Assembly: GCA_031553535.1 (NCBI GenBank)
Contig: JAVBLM010000015.1
Span: forward strand, 1-64,000
DNA length: 64,000 nt
Direction of reading: 5' to 3'
DNA from: JAIROC01 sp031553535
Lineage (GTDB): Bacteria > Bacteroidota > Bacteroidia > Bacteroidales > WCHB1-69
The position numbers and the translations under genes are program-made. Shown here piece by piece: positions 7,964 to 17,575 of the stretch. The notes below the pieces were generated by a model. The model searched no databases. It saw only the letters and a list, made by a program, of their open reading frames with translations, and was not told where the DNA came from. Positions within the stretch are counted from its first letter, which is position 1; every line of letters begins with the position of its first letter.

Positions 7964-8440
7964 TTATTGGAATCGTACATAGAATCGTACGTTTCGTTCG
8001 GCAGTAAAAATTGTCGTCCAGTCATCTGTCTCAAAATCGAAACAAAAACAGGCACCGGTCTGCATATAAGAAGTGAAGTCCGGAATAAAAAAATGGGCAA
8101 AATTGGTAATCTCAGGGTTGTGTCCGACAATCATAATGTTATTAATGGAATTATCCTGTTCCACAATAATATCAAAATATTCTTCCTGGCTGGTTAGATA
8201 AAGCGATTCTTTTGTAATGATTTTATCCTTGGGATAATCAATGTATCCGGCCAGTATGTCTGCGGTTTGCACAGCACGTTTGGCAAAGCTTGAAAATAAA
8301 ATATCGACTTTACAATTGTTAGAAGCCAAATATTTTCCCAACTTGTTGGTGCGCTCTATCCCGAGAGGCAGTAACACCCTGTCGAGGTCATTTTCGGTTT
8401 TATTCGTTTTTGCATGTCTGACAATATACAATGTTTTCAT
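7964..8440 (-). CDS. SixA-like histidine phosphatase superfamily protein
   Basis: 158 residues, the usual length of SixA-type phosphatases. The catalytic RHAK motif at the N-terminus (MKTLYIVRHAKTNK) supplies the phosphorylated His9. The second catalytic histidine is in MIVGHNPEITNF, and an arginine lies in AKRAVQTADIL. The family removes phosphate from phospho-histidine domains or small phosphoesters; the target here is unknown. The gene stands alone, convergent with the synthase at 6575 and sharing its bidirectional terminator. Confidence 0.88.
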   Translation of the reverse strand: MKTLYIVRHAKTNKTENDLDRVLLPLGIERTNKLGKYLASNNCKVDILFSSFAKRAVQTADILAGYIDYPKDKIITKESLYLTSQEEYFDIIVEQDNSINNIMIVGHNPEITNFAHFFIPDFTSYMQTGACFCFDFETDDWTTIFTAERNVRFYVRFQ

Positions 8441-8545
8441 CTGTCTGTTTTTTTAATTTTTATATTTTGGTCAGATGGAATTTGCATGATAATCACTGCA
8501 CTTGGTGTTTTTTGTATCATGCTCATTTCATATATCTTATTTTGT

Positions 8546-9241
8546 TTAAAATAGTTTCATGTTTTCAAATAAAGGAAAGAAATTCGTAAGTGTTGATAAT
8601 GCAATCATCCCGCAGATAATAAGGAACAAAACTCCGATTATTTGAGGAGGAACGTGCATTACTTTTCCTATTAACGTTGCATCTCCTGCTTTGTTCGGCT
8701 GCTTAAACGACAAATACAGAATCACAATGCAGGATGAAAGAGAGGACAGGAATAATATATCGGCATAGATTGTTGCCAGTGCGTTCAATATAGTGGTTTT
8801 GTCTGCATATATTAAATATCCGTTTATAAGTATAAAAGAGATTGCCCAGAAGATTCCGAATCCGTTCCGGATGTATGCCAGAAGAAAAATAAACGTAAGT
8901 ACACACAGAACGATAATAAATAGTTGTTTCTGTTGATTATTGATGGCCCAAAAACTCAACCATGCCATTGCCGAAGAGAACGGATATCCCATCCAGGCAA
9001 TGAACATCGTTTTTATTTTTCCAGCAGCAATAATATGTGTTTCGCCCGATGTATCACTGAACAGGTTTATTTTGTTGATTTTTGCCCCGGTTAGCAACGC
9101 CATCAGTACATGTCCGCTTTCGTGGATCATTGTTTCTATAATACGGATGTATTTACCGACAAAAGGAATAAGCATTACAACAAAGCATATGAATAAGGTG
9201 GCATAGAAGATAAAAATATCATTGGAGAGTAACTCTTTCAT
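8546..9241 (-). CDS. M50B-like membrane metalloprotease family protein
   Basis: 231 residues from ATG 9241. The frame is open further upstream but would overlap the preceding gene by over 200 bp, whereas ATG 9241 overlaps its TGA as ATGA, a coupling arrangement. The zinc-binding motif HESGH lies in the first part (ETMIHESGHVLMALLTG), within a hydrophobic protein of about five or six predicted membrane segments. The family (PF13398-like) is related to site-2 proteases but much shorter, and no substrate is known. It probably forms an operon with the membrane protein at 9238-9846. Confidence 0.8.
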   Translation of the reverse strand: MKELLSNDIFIFYATLFICFVVMLIPFVGKYIRIIETMIHESGHVLMALLTGAKINKINLFSDTSGETHIIAAGKIKTMFIAWMGYPFSSAMAWLSFWAINNQQKQLFIIVLCVLTFIFLLAYIRNGFGIFWAISFILINGYLIYADKTTILNALATIYADILFLSSLSSCIVILYLSFKQPNKAGDATLIGKVMHVPPQIIGVLFLIICGMIALSTLTNFFPLFENMKLF

Positions 9242-9846
9242 GGTAAAAAGAAAAACAGTAATAAGATTGGAATCAACCCACACAAGAAACTCATGCAAAC
9301 CTGGAAAAGCGTGTATCCATGCAGTTGCATTCTTGCTGATGCAACTATTCCGCTGCATAAGAACAGTATTCCTATTATCCACTCGTAGTTGATGCTTAAT
9401 TTTAATCCCGAACCGATCACATAAGCACATAGACATCCTACAAAGTAGAGATGGGAACTTGTCCGGCAAAAGTAATTGGCGAATGTCGACAGGATCAATG
9501 AAAAGAGTAATACAATTAAGAATAAGTTTATAAAAGGAAGATGAAGCGTCCGGGAGAAGAGTTGAAAGCAGAAAAAGTACACCAATGTAAAGATCAAACT
9601 TACGGTGATTTTATCATGTTTCCTGTCCAATCCTAATGATGATATATAATGGAGACGATACAAGCTATAAATTAATAAGCATGCGAAGAGCGTTGAAACA
9701 AGTAAACACACACTTATAAATACGATTATATCCCTATTGTAGAATACTACAAAAGGATTGGCAATAATGCTAAAGAAATAGGCATAAATCAATAAGAGGA
9801 GCGGGTGGAATATTACAGATATTGTTTTTGCTAGTTGGTTGTTCAT
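9238..9846 (-). CDS. Multi-pass integral membrane protein (conserved Bacteroidetes type)
   Basis: 202 residues, almost entirely hydrophobic, with about six predicted transmembrane helices. The ending ARMQLHGYTLFQVCMSFLCG resembles the last helix of PAP2-like membrane proteins of Bacteroidetes, but the PAP2 catalytic motifs are not complete, so no phosphatase activity is assigned. Its TGA overlaps the ATG of the M50-like protease (ATGA), so the two are probably translated together. A strong terminator separates it from enolase upstream. Confidence 0.65.
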   Translation of the reverse strand: MNNQLAKTISVIFHPLLLLIYAYFFSIIANPFVVFYNRDIIVFISVCLLVSTLFACLLIYSLYRLHYISSLGLDRKHDKITVSLIFTLVYFFCFQLFSRTLHLPFINLFLIVLLFSLILSTFANYFCRTSSHLYFVGCLCAYVIGSGLKLSINYEWIIGILFLCSGIVASARMQLHGYTLFQVCMSFLCGLIPILLLFFFLP

Positions 9847-9870
9847 GTTACGTATTTGAGCCGGTAATAA

Positions 9871-9904
9871 AAAAGAACGAGAAACGAAAGTTTCTCGTTC
9901 TTTT
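9871..9904 (-). terminator. Rho-independent terminator of enolase
   Basis: Perfect 15-bp stem AAAAGAACGAGAAAC (9871-9885) and GTTTCTCGTTCTTTT (9890-9904) closed by a GAAA tetraloop, 16 bp after the enolase stop codon. The T run on the minus strand follows the stem. Confidence 0.92.
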
Positions 9905-9919
9905 CCTATTTATATTATG

Positions 9920-11209
9920 TTATCTCGCGTACATAAAGTTCTTTCCTATATATACAGCAGCTTCTCCCAACATTTCCTCAATACGCAGCAATTGATTGTA
10001 TTTACACATACGATCGGTACGGCTGGCAGATCCTGTTTTAATTAATCCGGTATTTAAAGCCACTGCAAGATCTGCAATAGTGGTATCTTCCGTTTCCCCT
10101 GAACGATGGCTCATAATGGCCGTATAACCGTTACGGTAAGCCAGGTTCACGGCATTGATTGTTTCGGTAAGCGTTCCTATCTGGTTTACTTTTACTAAAA
10201 TAGAATTAGCAACACCTTTATCTATTCCTTCTCTTAAACGATTCGAATTGGTAACAAATAAGTCATCTCCAACAAGCTGAATGTTATCTCCGATTTTGTC
10301 TGTTAATAGTTTCCAACCATTCCAGTCATCTTCTGCCATTCCGTCTTCGATAGAAATAATAGGGTAGCGTTTGCACCAGTCAGCCCAGAAGTCAACCATT
10401 TGCGCAGGAGTAAGTTTATCCCCATTTGATTTATGTAAATGGTATACATTTTCTTCTTTTATATAATATTCGGATGATGCCGGATCAAGGGCGATGTATA
10501 TATCTTCTCCCGGTTTATATCCCGCTTTTTCAATAGCTTCCAATATAACTGTGATTGCTTCTTCATTTGATTTCAAGTTTGGAGCAAAACCACCTTCGTC
10601 ACCAACATTGGTAGAATAACCTGCTTTCTTTAATACTGCTTTAAGATGATGAAAAACTTCACTGCCCATACGCAATCCTTCACTGAACGTAGTTGCTCCC
10701 ACAGGCATGATCATAAATTCTTGGAAATCGATTGAATTATCGGCATGTGATCCGCCATTGAGAATATTCATCATGGGAATAGGCAATGTATTTGCATTAA
10801 CTCCTCCTACATAACGAAACAATTCCTGATTTGTCTCCATCGCAGAAGCTTTTGCACAAGCCAACGAAACTCCCAGAATAGCATTTGCTCCCAGATTGCT
10901 TTTATTTTCCGTACCGTCAACTTCAATCATTCTGGCATCAATCAAATCCTGGCGATCTACAGGATAACCTTTGAGTTCTTCTGCTAATGTTTTATTCACG
11001 TTTTGTACCGCTTTCAGTACACCTTTTCCCATATATGTTTTTTCATCACCGTCACGCAACTCAACAGCTTCATGAACTCCGGTAGATGCCCCCGATGGAA
11101 CCGCTGCTCTACCCACACCACCTGATTCGGTATAAACATCTACCTCTACGGTTGGGTTACCCCTTGAATCTAAAATTTGTCTTCCTACAATATGAACTAT
11201 TCTACTCAT
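9920..11209 (-). CDS. eno: Enolase (phosphopyruvate hydratase)
   Basis: 429 residues, normal full length. Converts 2-phosphoglycerate to phosphoenolpyruvate in glycolysis. Hallmarks: ARQILDSRGNPTVEVDV-type N-terminus (VGRQILDSRGNPTVEVD), GASTGVHEAVELRD, catalytic loop NILNGGSHADN, Mg ligands in YIALDPASSEYY, SIEDGMAEDDW and LVGDDLFVTN, and the signature SHRSGETEDTTIADLAV. Single gene with a TATCTTTG -7 box at 11256-11263 and a strong terminator. Nothing unusual is seen. Confidence 0.98.
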   Translation of the reverse strand: MSRIVHIVGRQILDSRGNPTVEVDVYTESGGVGRAAVPSGASTGVHEAVELRDGDEKTYMGKGVLKAVQNVNKTLAEELKGYPVDRQDLIDARMIEVDGTENKSNLGANAILGVSLACAKASAMETNQELFRYVGGVNANTLPIPMMNILNGGSHADNSIDFQEFMIMPVGATTFSEGLRMGSEVFHHLKAVLKKAGYSTNVGDEGGFAPNLKSNEEAITVILEAIEKAGYKPGEDIYIALDPASSEYYIKEENVYHLHKSNGDKLTPAQMVDFWADWCKRYPIISIEDGMAEDDWNGWKLLTDKIGDNIQLVGDDLFVTNSNRLREGIDKGVANSILVKVNQIGTLTETINAVNLAYRNGYTAIMSHRSGETEDTTIADLAVALNTGLIKTGSASRTDRMCKYNQLLRIEEMLGEAAVYIGKNFMYAR

Positions 11210-11255
11210 ATACTTTTTATTTTATTTATTCTATTATTTACTTTTTTATATTTGG

Positions 11256-11263
11256 CAAAGATA
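11256..11263 (-). promoter_or_regulatory. Promoter -7 element (TATCTTTG) for enolase
   Basis: CAAAGATA on the plus strand, 46 bp upstream of the enolase ATG, matching TAnnTTTG. The -33 box is not clear. Confidence 0.55.
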
Positions 11264-11408
11264 CAAAAAACGAACCATCTTTATATGAAATTAATATTAC
11301 ATTTTATGTGTTTGTGGAATAATTACTTATATAAGTAAGATATTAATAATACATCACATTGCTTGTAACAATTGACGGGATTGGTATAATTCAAAATGAA
11401 CATTAAAT

Positions 11409-13331
11409 CTATTTTGATATTATAAATTTATTCCGGCTGATGGATTTATTGCTTTCTTGAACCGTTATTATATACACACCGGAAGGTAGGTGGCTGATAT
11501 CGATTTCATTAAGTTGCAATTCAGGAACGTTCTTGCTTAAGATCTTTTTTCCGAACATGTCGTATATTTCCGCATTTAAATCGCTCCCTTGTATATTAGA
11601 CATATTCATGTAGATAATTGATTGAGCCGGATTTGGATAAACAGATATTTTTTTAATATCACTGCTTGTTTCTTCAATTTTGTTGTATTGATTTACTGCA
11701 AAATAAAATTGTATTTCTTGGCCGAAATCTAATTCAAACTGGTGAAATACTCCGTATATAGAGCTGGTAATCCTTCTCTTTAATACTGCATTGCCGGAAG
11801 TTCCGCTTCCAGAAGGAGGCATATTTGCCCAAAACTTTAATCCGTTGTGCCCTGAGTCGTATAGATACAGCCTATAACAGCCATTGTCTAATTCCATAGA
11901 AGTTTTATACTCTGTATTGGCGCTCATGTTTGTATTGTTTTGATATAATATATTTCCATATATATCATACAATCTCCATGAAGTTTCATTTGGGGCATGA
12001 TTAGTCTTAAATATAAATTCGAAGGAATTGATCGTGGTAATTTCCGGTATTTCAAAAGAAGATGTCATTTTGTTGTTATATGGAGTAGGATCGGTCTTTC
12101 CATTAGGGTTGACCAATTCAAATTGAAATACTTTTTCGTTCATACTGCTTATTTCATCCCAGTCCGGAAGAGATAAGGTAATGGTGTCTTTTTCTAAGAA
12201 AGATAAATTCCCTTGCCATGAATGGGAATAAACAGTTCCGTTTTTAAAGCCATATTTTATTTCAACGCTTGATAATGGCTTAGAGCCGATGTTTTTTATA
12301 ACAATAATCGCATTTCCACATGTTGGATTATATCGAAGCTGTAGCGGATTATCACTTGGGGCAAGGATTGCTTCGGCAGCGGCATCGTCGGTTTGATTTA
12401 TTTCACCATAAGAAACTAAATAGATATAAGTCCGGTAGAATCCATAGGGATCGGATTCTACATCATAATCAAAATTTATAGAACTGTTGGATATGTATTC
12501 GCTTAATTCAAATTCATTGACAGTGGCAGGCATGCCGGGACACCAGCCTGCACGGTCGTATGGCCATGTTCCACCTTGAGGATAAAGTGGATTCGTAGCG
12601 CATGGCTGGATTATATTCCAACTGCGGATGGCAGTTCCATTCACTTTTAGAGAATGTATATTATTACAAAATTCTGCACAGTTATTTCCTTGTCCGAAGT
12701 CATGTCCCGTTACGGTTGTACGTAATTTTACTTGCTTTTCATTCGAAGACAATGTAATCGTAGTATCTTTTACCATGTTATCGAAAGTGTTCAGGTTATA
12801 ACTGTCGTCCCAGATCTTTTTTATTTCTATCACATTTCGAGTAGGAGTCCCTTCTATGAAAGCAAACTTAATATCCAGCATTTCTTGAAAATTCCCATCC
12901 CGAAGGATTACGGAATCTTTTAATAAATGAACAAAATCCGAGACATCGTATATCCATGTCCAACTATTTCCCAAGTCAATACCAAAACCGTAAGGAGTAA
13001 TATAAGTTCCTAATTTCCAGGATTTGTAAATCTCTGTTCCTGCAGAATCAACATTGCCGGTTGGTTCAAGAATCTCCGTATTAAATATATAATCCCATTC
13101 TCCACATGCCGGATTCTTGGTAGGATCGCATTTAAGCGAATAATACATGAGTACCTTTTCATATTGAAGATTGCCGTCCGGGAATTCGAATTTCCCTGTT
13201 TTAGATGTCCAGGCTGTTTGTATTCCGTCTTCAAAGGAAAATGTTTGAACAATTGTTGTATCTCCCGGAGCTCCATGTATACTGATTATGCTGCAAATAG
13301 ACGCTAATAGAATAAAAATATTTCTTTTCAT
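11409..13331 (-). CDS. Secreted PNGase F-like glycoprotein amidase with type IX secretion signal
   Basis: 640 residues from ATG 13331 (MKRNIFILLASICSIISIHG signal peptide); an in-frame start at 13358 would put nine extra residues before the signal. The central part carries the PNGase F C-domain pattern (TVTGHDFGQGNNCAEFCNN, GGTWPYDRAGWCPGMP), as in Elizabethkingia PNGase F, which cleaves N-glycans from asparagine. The final 80 residues (ISVYPNPAQSIIYM through LPSGVYIITVQ) form a type A T9SS C-terminal sorting domain, so the protein is probably surface-anchored or secreted. It is about twice the length of mature PNGase F because of an extra beta-rich region (about residues 340-550) before the sorting domain. 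Likely role: release of host or dietary N-glycans. Confidence 0.85.
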   Translation of the reverse strand: MKRNIFILLASICSIISIHGAPGDTTIVQTFSFEDGIQTAWTSKTGKFEFPDGNLQYEKVLMYYSLKCDPTKNPACGEWDYIFNTEILEPTGNVDSAGTEIYKSWKLGTYITPYGFGIDLGNSWTWIYDVSDFVHLLKDSVILRDGNFQEMLDIKFAFIEGTPTRNVIEIKKIWDDSYNLNTFDNMVKDTTITLSSNEKQVKLRTTVTGHDFGQGNNCAEFCNNIHSLKVNGTAIRSWNIIQPCATNPLYPQGGTWPYDRAGWCPGMPATVNEFELSEYISNSSINFDYDVESDPYGFYRTYIYLVSYGEINQTDDAAAEAILAPSDNPLQLRYNPTCGNAIIVIKNIGSKPLSSVEIKYGFKNGTVYSHSWQGNLSFLEKDTITLSLPDWDEISSMNEKVFQFELVNPNGKTDPTPYNNKMTSSFEIPEITTINSFEFIFKTNHAPNETSWRLYDIYGNILYQNNTNMSANTEYKTSMELDNGCYRLYLYDSGHNGLKFWANMPPSGSGTSGNAVLKRRITSSIYGVFHQFELDFGQEIQFYFAVNQYNKIEETSSDIKKISVYPNPAQSIIYMNMSNIQGSDLNAEIYDMFGKKILSKNVPELQLNEIDISHLPSGVYIITVQESNKSISRNKFIISK

Positions 13332-13532
13332 ATTCGAGGGTTTAAAATAATTCCGCAAAAATACAATTATTTTGTAATACTATTTTCTATCACGGTAGAT
13401 TAAAAATAATAAAACGACCAAAGCTTATTTTGAAGCACGGGGAATTCAATTATAAATTGTAAATTACGAATTATAAGTTACAATAATAAACAATCAAACG
13501 GAGTTAAAATGACAGTAAACATCGGTTAATAG

Positions 13533-13602
13533 CGTCATTGCTGAGGAACGAAGCACCGAACGAGAAGCCGGTGAGCGCATCGCAGTGAGGCAAGATAATC
13601 CA
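13533..13602. repeat. GTCATTGC-type dispersed repeat, single copy
   Basis: Starts CGTCATTGCTGAGGAACG and ends CAAGATAATCC. Shares GAGGAACGA, GAAG, CCGGTGAG, GCATCG, CAGTGAG and GATAATCC in the same order as the right arm at 2363-2432. It lies in the 630-bp gap 13332-13962, which otherwise holds only AT-rich sequence and the terminator at 13863-13892. Confidence 0.65.
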
Positions 13603-13862
13603 GTTCTCCTCTTTTAATGCGTTTACCCTGTAACTTTACGGCTTTGTATCCACCGGTTTTATAAAATAATTTCATGCAGACAGCTTCTCCTTATCTGGAG
13701 AGATTACATCGCTACGAAAGAAGTAGATTTGTTTGCTGTTGAGATAACAAGGCGCTTTCAGATTTATTTTGGTGGAAGCATATAGCATCTTGATGATTAG
13801 TAAAAAAATAACCCTCTATAAAGCGCAATTGCAATATAATCGTCAGAATATTGATAACCAAA

Positions 13863-13892
13863 AGAACCGATAGATTGAAGCCTATCGGTTCT
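13863..13892 (-). terminator. Terminator of the MFS transporter gene
   Basis: Perfect 11-bp stem AGAACCGATAG (13863-13873) and CTATCGGTTCT (13882-13892) with an 8-nt loop. On the minus strand it is followed by TTTTGGTT. It lies 70 bp downstream of the transporter stop codon. Confidence 0.8.
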
Positions 13893-13962
13893 GATAATGT
13901 TTTATTTAAAACCTGTCAACCTGTTTCATTTCATAACGAAACAAGTTAGTTCTTAGATTCTT

Positions 13963-15624
13963 TTATTTTTGAATATTAGGTAATTCCAGACCAAGTCCTT
14001 TCTTTTTATCCACAACTTTCAGAACGAATCCAAGTATTAGGGCTATGGCACCCAAACAGGCTAGCATAATTAGCGGGTTAGTATAATCATACATTACAGA
14101 TGCCTCTTGGGATGTTATAACTCCTGCTTTCAGATCTGCCGCTACTTGTGTATTGGATGCGGTTAAAATTTTACCAATCAACAGTGGGAATAACCATAAA
14201 CCGATATTCTGTATCCAGAAAATTAAAGCATAGGCAGAACCTATCACTTTATGGTCAACCAATTTAGGAACAGAAGGCCATAAAGATGCCGGAACCAGTG
14301 AGAATGAGGCACCCAATACTAATATTGTTACATAAGCAACGATCACGCCACCTATTTCACTTCCTTTAAATAAAGGTAAGATAAACGCAAATGTCAGATG
14401 ACATATAATTAGCAGGATAGATCCGATCATCAGCATGGAAGCCGCTTTCCCTTTTGTATCTACATACTTACCGAGAATTGGTGTAATACCTACTGCTAAC
14501 AAGGGAAATACTGCAAAAATTGTTTCTGCTGATTGCCGCATATAGCCCATAAAACAGAATGTAACCAAAAATATCACTGATATTACCAATAATGTAATCT
14601 TTAATGTCTTTTTACTGAAATTACTTGCAAAAGCGGTAACGGCAACCACTAACATGATTATATATTGTATGATGGTAACCGTACTCGATGCCCAGAAAGA
14701 ACCTTCCGGTACTTCTGTGAAAGTCAGGTTGCATTCCAACATATTAACCGCGTATTTCTGGAACGGGAATATGGCAGAATAATACAATACACAAAGCAGA
14801 GCAACCAACCAGAACCCAAAGCTTGAAAATATTTTACCAATATCTCTGATTTTAAACGGATCGTCTTTTTCTTCCGCTTCGCCGGTTTGCGCATCCAGTT
14901 TCTTATCCATGAAGAAATAAACGATGAACATAATCAAGGCAACCATCAGCAGGATTACACCGAATGCTACAGAGTGGGAAACATCTGCACCGCCTAAAAT
15001 ATTTGCTTTTGCAATAAGCGGAGAGAATATCATACAAGTAGCAACTCCCAAACGAGCCAAGGCCATTTCCGATCCCATTGCCAATGCTAATTCTTTTCCT
15101 TTAAACCATTTTACGATACCGCGTGAAACAGTGATCCCTGCCATTTCAACTCCACAACCGAATATCATAAATCCGACCGATGCGAATTTTGCAGAAGCCG
15201 GCATTCCCTCGTAAAATGGAGAAACACCCAACTCATCAAATATGGGAATGTAGTTTAAATGGTTGGTAAACCAGGTTTCCAAGCTCGATCCTTGAAACAT
15301 TGTCGTTACGGCATACCAATTAATAGACGCTCCGATAAGCATTACAACTCCTGATAAAAGAGCCGTAAAACGAACACCCATTTTATCCAGGATAATACCT
15401 GCAAAGATCAGGAAGAAGATAAAAACATTTAAGAATGTTTCCGAACCGGCGTATGTTCCGAATGCTGTGGAATCCCAACCCCTTGTTGTTTCCAAGAGCG
15501 ATTTAATCGGGGATAATATATCCATGAAAACATAGGAACAAAACATAGCAAATGCTAACAGTACAAGAGCCGTCCAGCGGATAGCAGGATTTTCTCTCAT
15601 CGAATTGATAACTTTATCTGACAT
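13963..15624 (-). CDS. MFS transporter (MFSD1-like)
   Basis: 553 residues with about 12 predicted membrane helices. The MFS-A-like loop appears as GIILDKMGVRFTALLSG and a second-half equivalent as PILGKYVDTKGKAASMLMIG. The cytoplasmic mid-loop after helix 6 is acidic (AQTGEAEEKDDPFKI). The overall arrangement, with MEMALARLGV-type helix 5 and a long periplasmic loop near residues 105-140, resembles Bacteroidetes homologues of the MFSD1 family, whose animal members move dipeptides; the substrate here is unknown. It follows the NatB-like gene by 27 bp on the same strand, so both may be co-transcribed. Confidence 0.8.
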   Translation of the reverse strand: MSDKVINSMRENPAIRWTALVLLAFAMFCSYVFMDILSPIKSLLETTRGWDSTAFGTYAGSETFLNVFIFFLIFAGIILDKMGVRFTALLSGVVMLIGASINWYAVTTMFQGSSLETWFTNHLNYIPIFDELGVSPFYEGMPASAKFASVGFMIFGCGVEMAGITVSRGIVKWFKGKELALAMGSEMALARLGVATCMIFSPLIAKANILGGADVSHSVAFGVILLMVALIMFIVYFFMDKKLDAQTGEAEEKDDPFKIRDIGKIFSSFGFWLVALLCVLYYSAIFPFQKYAVNMLECNLTFTEVPEGSFWASSTVTIIQYIIMLVVAVTAFASNFSKKTLKITLLVISVIFLVTFCFMGYMRQSAETIFAVFPLLAVGITPILGKYVDTKGKAASMLMIGSILLIICHLTFAFILPLFKGSEIGGVIVAYVTILVLGASFSLVPASLWPSVPKLVDHKVIGSAYALIFWIQNIGLWLFPLLIGKILTASNTQVAADLKAGVITSQEASVMYDYTNPLIMLACLGAIALILGFVLKVVDKKKGLGLELPNIQK

Positions 15625-15651
15625 AATGTAAATATTTTAATGTGTTTTAGT

Positions 15652-17031
15652 TTAGTTTTTATATCGTAACCATTTCCAAAGTTCTTTGTAGGAAGTTTTC
15701 TTGCCGTACATTAATATTCCGGTTCTGTATATTTTGGCGGCAACCCATGCCGAGGCGATGCAAGTGAGTATTAATAAACTTCCCGATAAAAAGATTTCCC
15801 AGCTTTGTACCACTTCGCTTCCTGCAGGGATGCGCATTAGCATGGTAATAGGGGAGGTGAATGGAATGATAGACATCCAGAATGCCACCTGACCATCCGG
15901 ATTGTTTGCAATAAATACCGACAAAATAATAGCCAGCAGCAAGGGGACAGTTAAAGGTAAAAGAAATTGTTGGGTATCGGCATCGTTATCCACCGCTGAC
16001 CCGACAGCAGCATATAATGTTGCATAGAGAAAATATCCTCCCATAAAATAAAACAGGAATAGTATAATCAATTGAAGATAATCGATAGCAAACAATGCCC
16101 TTATGATTTCATTCGATTCAACCTGGTTTGTGATAGCAGAGGAAATATCATTTACCGACGCACCCATCGCTGCCGTATTATTGGGCATGCCCTGCATCAT
16201 CTCCATCGTAGCCATCGTATCCTGATTGAATACCGATGGCATGCTAAGCTGGAAGACAACCAGAATCGATCCGGTTAAGACGATCCATACCAGTATTTGT
16301 GTTAAGCCGATGAGCGCAACCCCTACAATTTTCCCTATCATTAACTGTATAGGCTTTACAGAAGAAACGATGATCTCTACAATGCGGTTGCTTTTTTCTT
16401 CCAAAACGCCTCTCAATACCATCGATCCATACATAAATATAAATATATAGATCAATAATCCTGCAATCAGGCCGACAAAGAACTGAACTTCTCTGTCGAA
16501 AGAGGCTTTTGTCTCTTCCTGGCCATCTTTGTCAATATGTGTATATCCGAGATTGATTTGGTTGGTTTGATTTTCAATATACAAATCCAGCGAGTCCTTG
16601 TCGATATTGAAATCGTGAATCAGAATTTCGTTGGACATGTTGCGTTTCATTGCCGCAAGTACATTGGAAATAACCCCTGTATTGAGTGTCGCGGTGGAAT
16701 AGATCATTCCACCCACCATAAATGTATTGTCTGGAATATATAGTAATGCAGTGTATTTTTTGTCAATGACATCTTTCTTAATACCTTCCAGGTTTCCTTT
16801 TACATAAACAAAACTTATATCTTTGTCATTCGGACTGTTGAGCTTGGAAAAGATATTTGTTTCGTCTAATACGGCAATGGTTGTTTTGTCTGTTCCGTAT
16901 ATTGTGATCAACGTTGGCGTTATCATTAAAGCTGCCAACAAAATGGGACCTAATATCGTCATAACTAAAAAAGATTTCTTCTTGATAGCATGCAGATATT
17001 CCCTGCCTATAATAACTCCTATTTTATTCAT
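15652..17031 (-). CDS. ABC-2 type permease, NatB-like
   Basis: 459 residues. N-terminal membrane anchor (FLVMTILGPILLAALMITP), a large extracytoplasmic domain (about residues 45-180), then about five membrane helices with the ABC-2 signature region GVLEEKSNRIVEIIVSSVKP. This matches NatB/YhaP-type permeases that, with a NatA ATPase, export Na+ or other compounds. No ATPase gene is adjacent on either side, which is unusual, since natA normally lies directly upstream. The upstream neighbour is the DUF3276 gene, 57 bp away on the same strand. Confidence 0.85.
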   Translation of the reverse strand: MNKIGVIIGREYLHAIKKKSFLVMTILGPILLAALMITPTLITIYGTDKTTIAVLDETNIFSKLNSPNDKDISFVYVKGNLEGIKKDVIDKKYTALLYIPDNTFMVGGMIYSTATLNTGVISNVLAAMKRNMSNEILIHDFNIDKDSLDLYIENQTNQINLGYTHIDKDGQEETKASFDREVQFFVGLIAGLLIYIFIFMYGSMVLRGVLEEKSNRIVEIIVSSVKPIQLMIGKIVGVALIGLTQILVWIVLTGSILVVFQLSMPSVFNQDTMATMEMMQGMPNNTAAMGASVNDISSAITNQVESNEIIRALFAIDYLQLIILFLFYFMGGYFLYATLYAAVGSAVDNDADTQQFLLPLTVPLLLAIILSVFIANNPDGQVAFWMSIIPFTSPITMLMRIPAGSEVVQSWEIFLSGSLLILTCIASAWVAAKIYRTGILMYGKKTSYKELWKWLRYKN

Positions 17032-17088
17032 ATGTTAGATTCAGATGCGATAACCTTGGTTAAAGGTTGTATCCGGGTAGGTGAAATT

Positions 17089-17439
17089 CTATTCCAATTC
17101 GTCATTATCAAAACTAAAATCGCTATCTTCGTTTTGTTCTGAGTTTACAAGTTGAGGATTTTCTTCGATAAACTCAATTACTTTACCTAATTCGGAGTAG
17201 AAATCGTCTAAGTCTTCTTTCAGTAAAAATATTTTATGTTTTTCATAAAAAAAAGTACCGTCAGCTTCATTAAATCTGCGCTTGCTTTCTGTTATTGTCA
17301 AATAGGGTTCGTTTTTCCTTGATGTTTTCAGATCAAAGAAATAGGTTCTTTTACCAGCACGAATAGATTTTGACCAAATTTCATTCTTTTCCCTATTGTT
17401 TTTGCGTTCGTTGTGTTCATTACGTTCTAATCCATCCAT
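17089..17439 (-). CDS. Pur-alpha-like nucleic-acid-binding protein (DUF3276)
   Basis: 116 residues. The core NEIWSKSIRAGKRTYFFDLK, YLTITESKRRFNEADG and FLLKEDLDDFYSELGKVIEFI is the single PUR-repeat fold of DUF3276, found across Bacteroidetes and in Borrelia BpuR, which bind single-stranded DNA or RNA. The N-terminus is basic and polar, the C-terminus acidic (SEQNEDSDFSFDNDELE). A -7 box TACTTTTG lies at 17482-17489. Role: probably a global RNA/DNA-binding factor; the target is not deducible. Confidence 0.85.
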   Translation of the reverse strand: MDGLERNEHNERKNNREKNEIWSKSIRAGKRTYFFDLKTSRKNEPYLTITESKRRFNEADGTFFYEKHKIFLLKEDLDDFYSELGKVIEFIEENPQLVNSEQNEDSDFSFDNDELE

Positions 17440-17481
17440 AATACCTTCTTATTTTTTACAAAAAATTAAATAATTATCAGG

Positions 17482-17489
17482 CAAAAGTA
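17482..17489 (-). promoter_or_regulatory. Promoter -7 element (TACTTTTG) for the DUF3276 gene
   Basis: CAAAAGTA on the plus strand, 42 bp upstream of the ATG, matching TAnnTTTG. No clear -33 partner. Confidence 0.5.
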
Positions 17490-17575
17490 AAAATATTTTT
17501 AATACCTTGATATTAAATAAATGAAAAAGAGAGAAAAAAACATGCATTTATTTATAATCAATTATCAATCAACAG

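Noticed and set aside
9242..9469. Longer start for the M50-like protein
   Set aside because: Would overlap the upstream membrane protein by 230 bp; ATGA coupling at 9241 is the better start.
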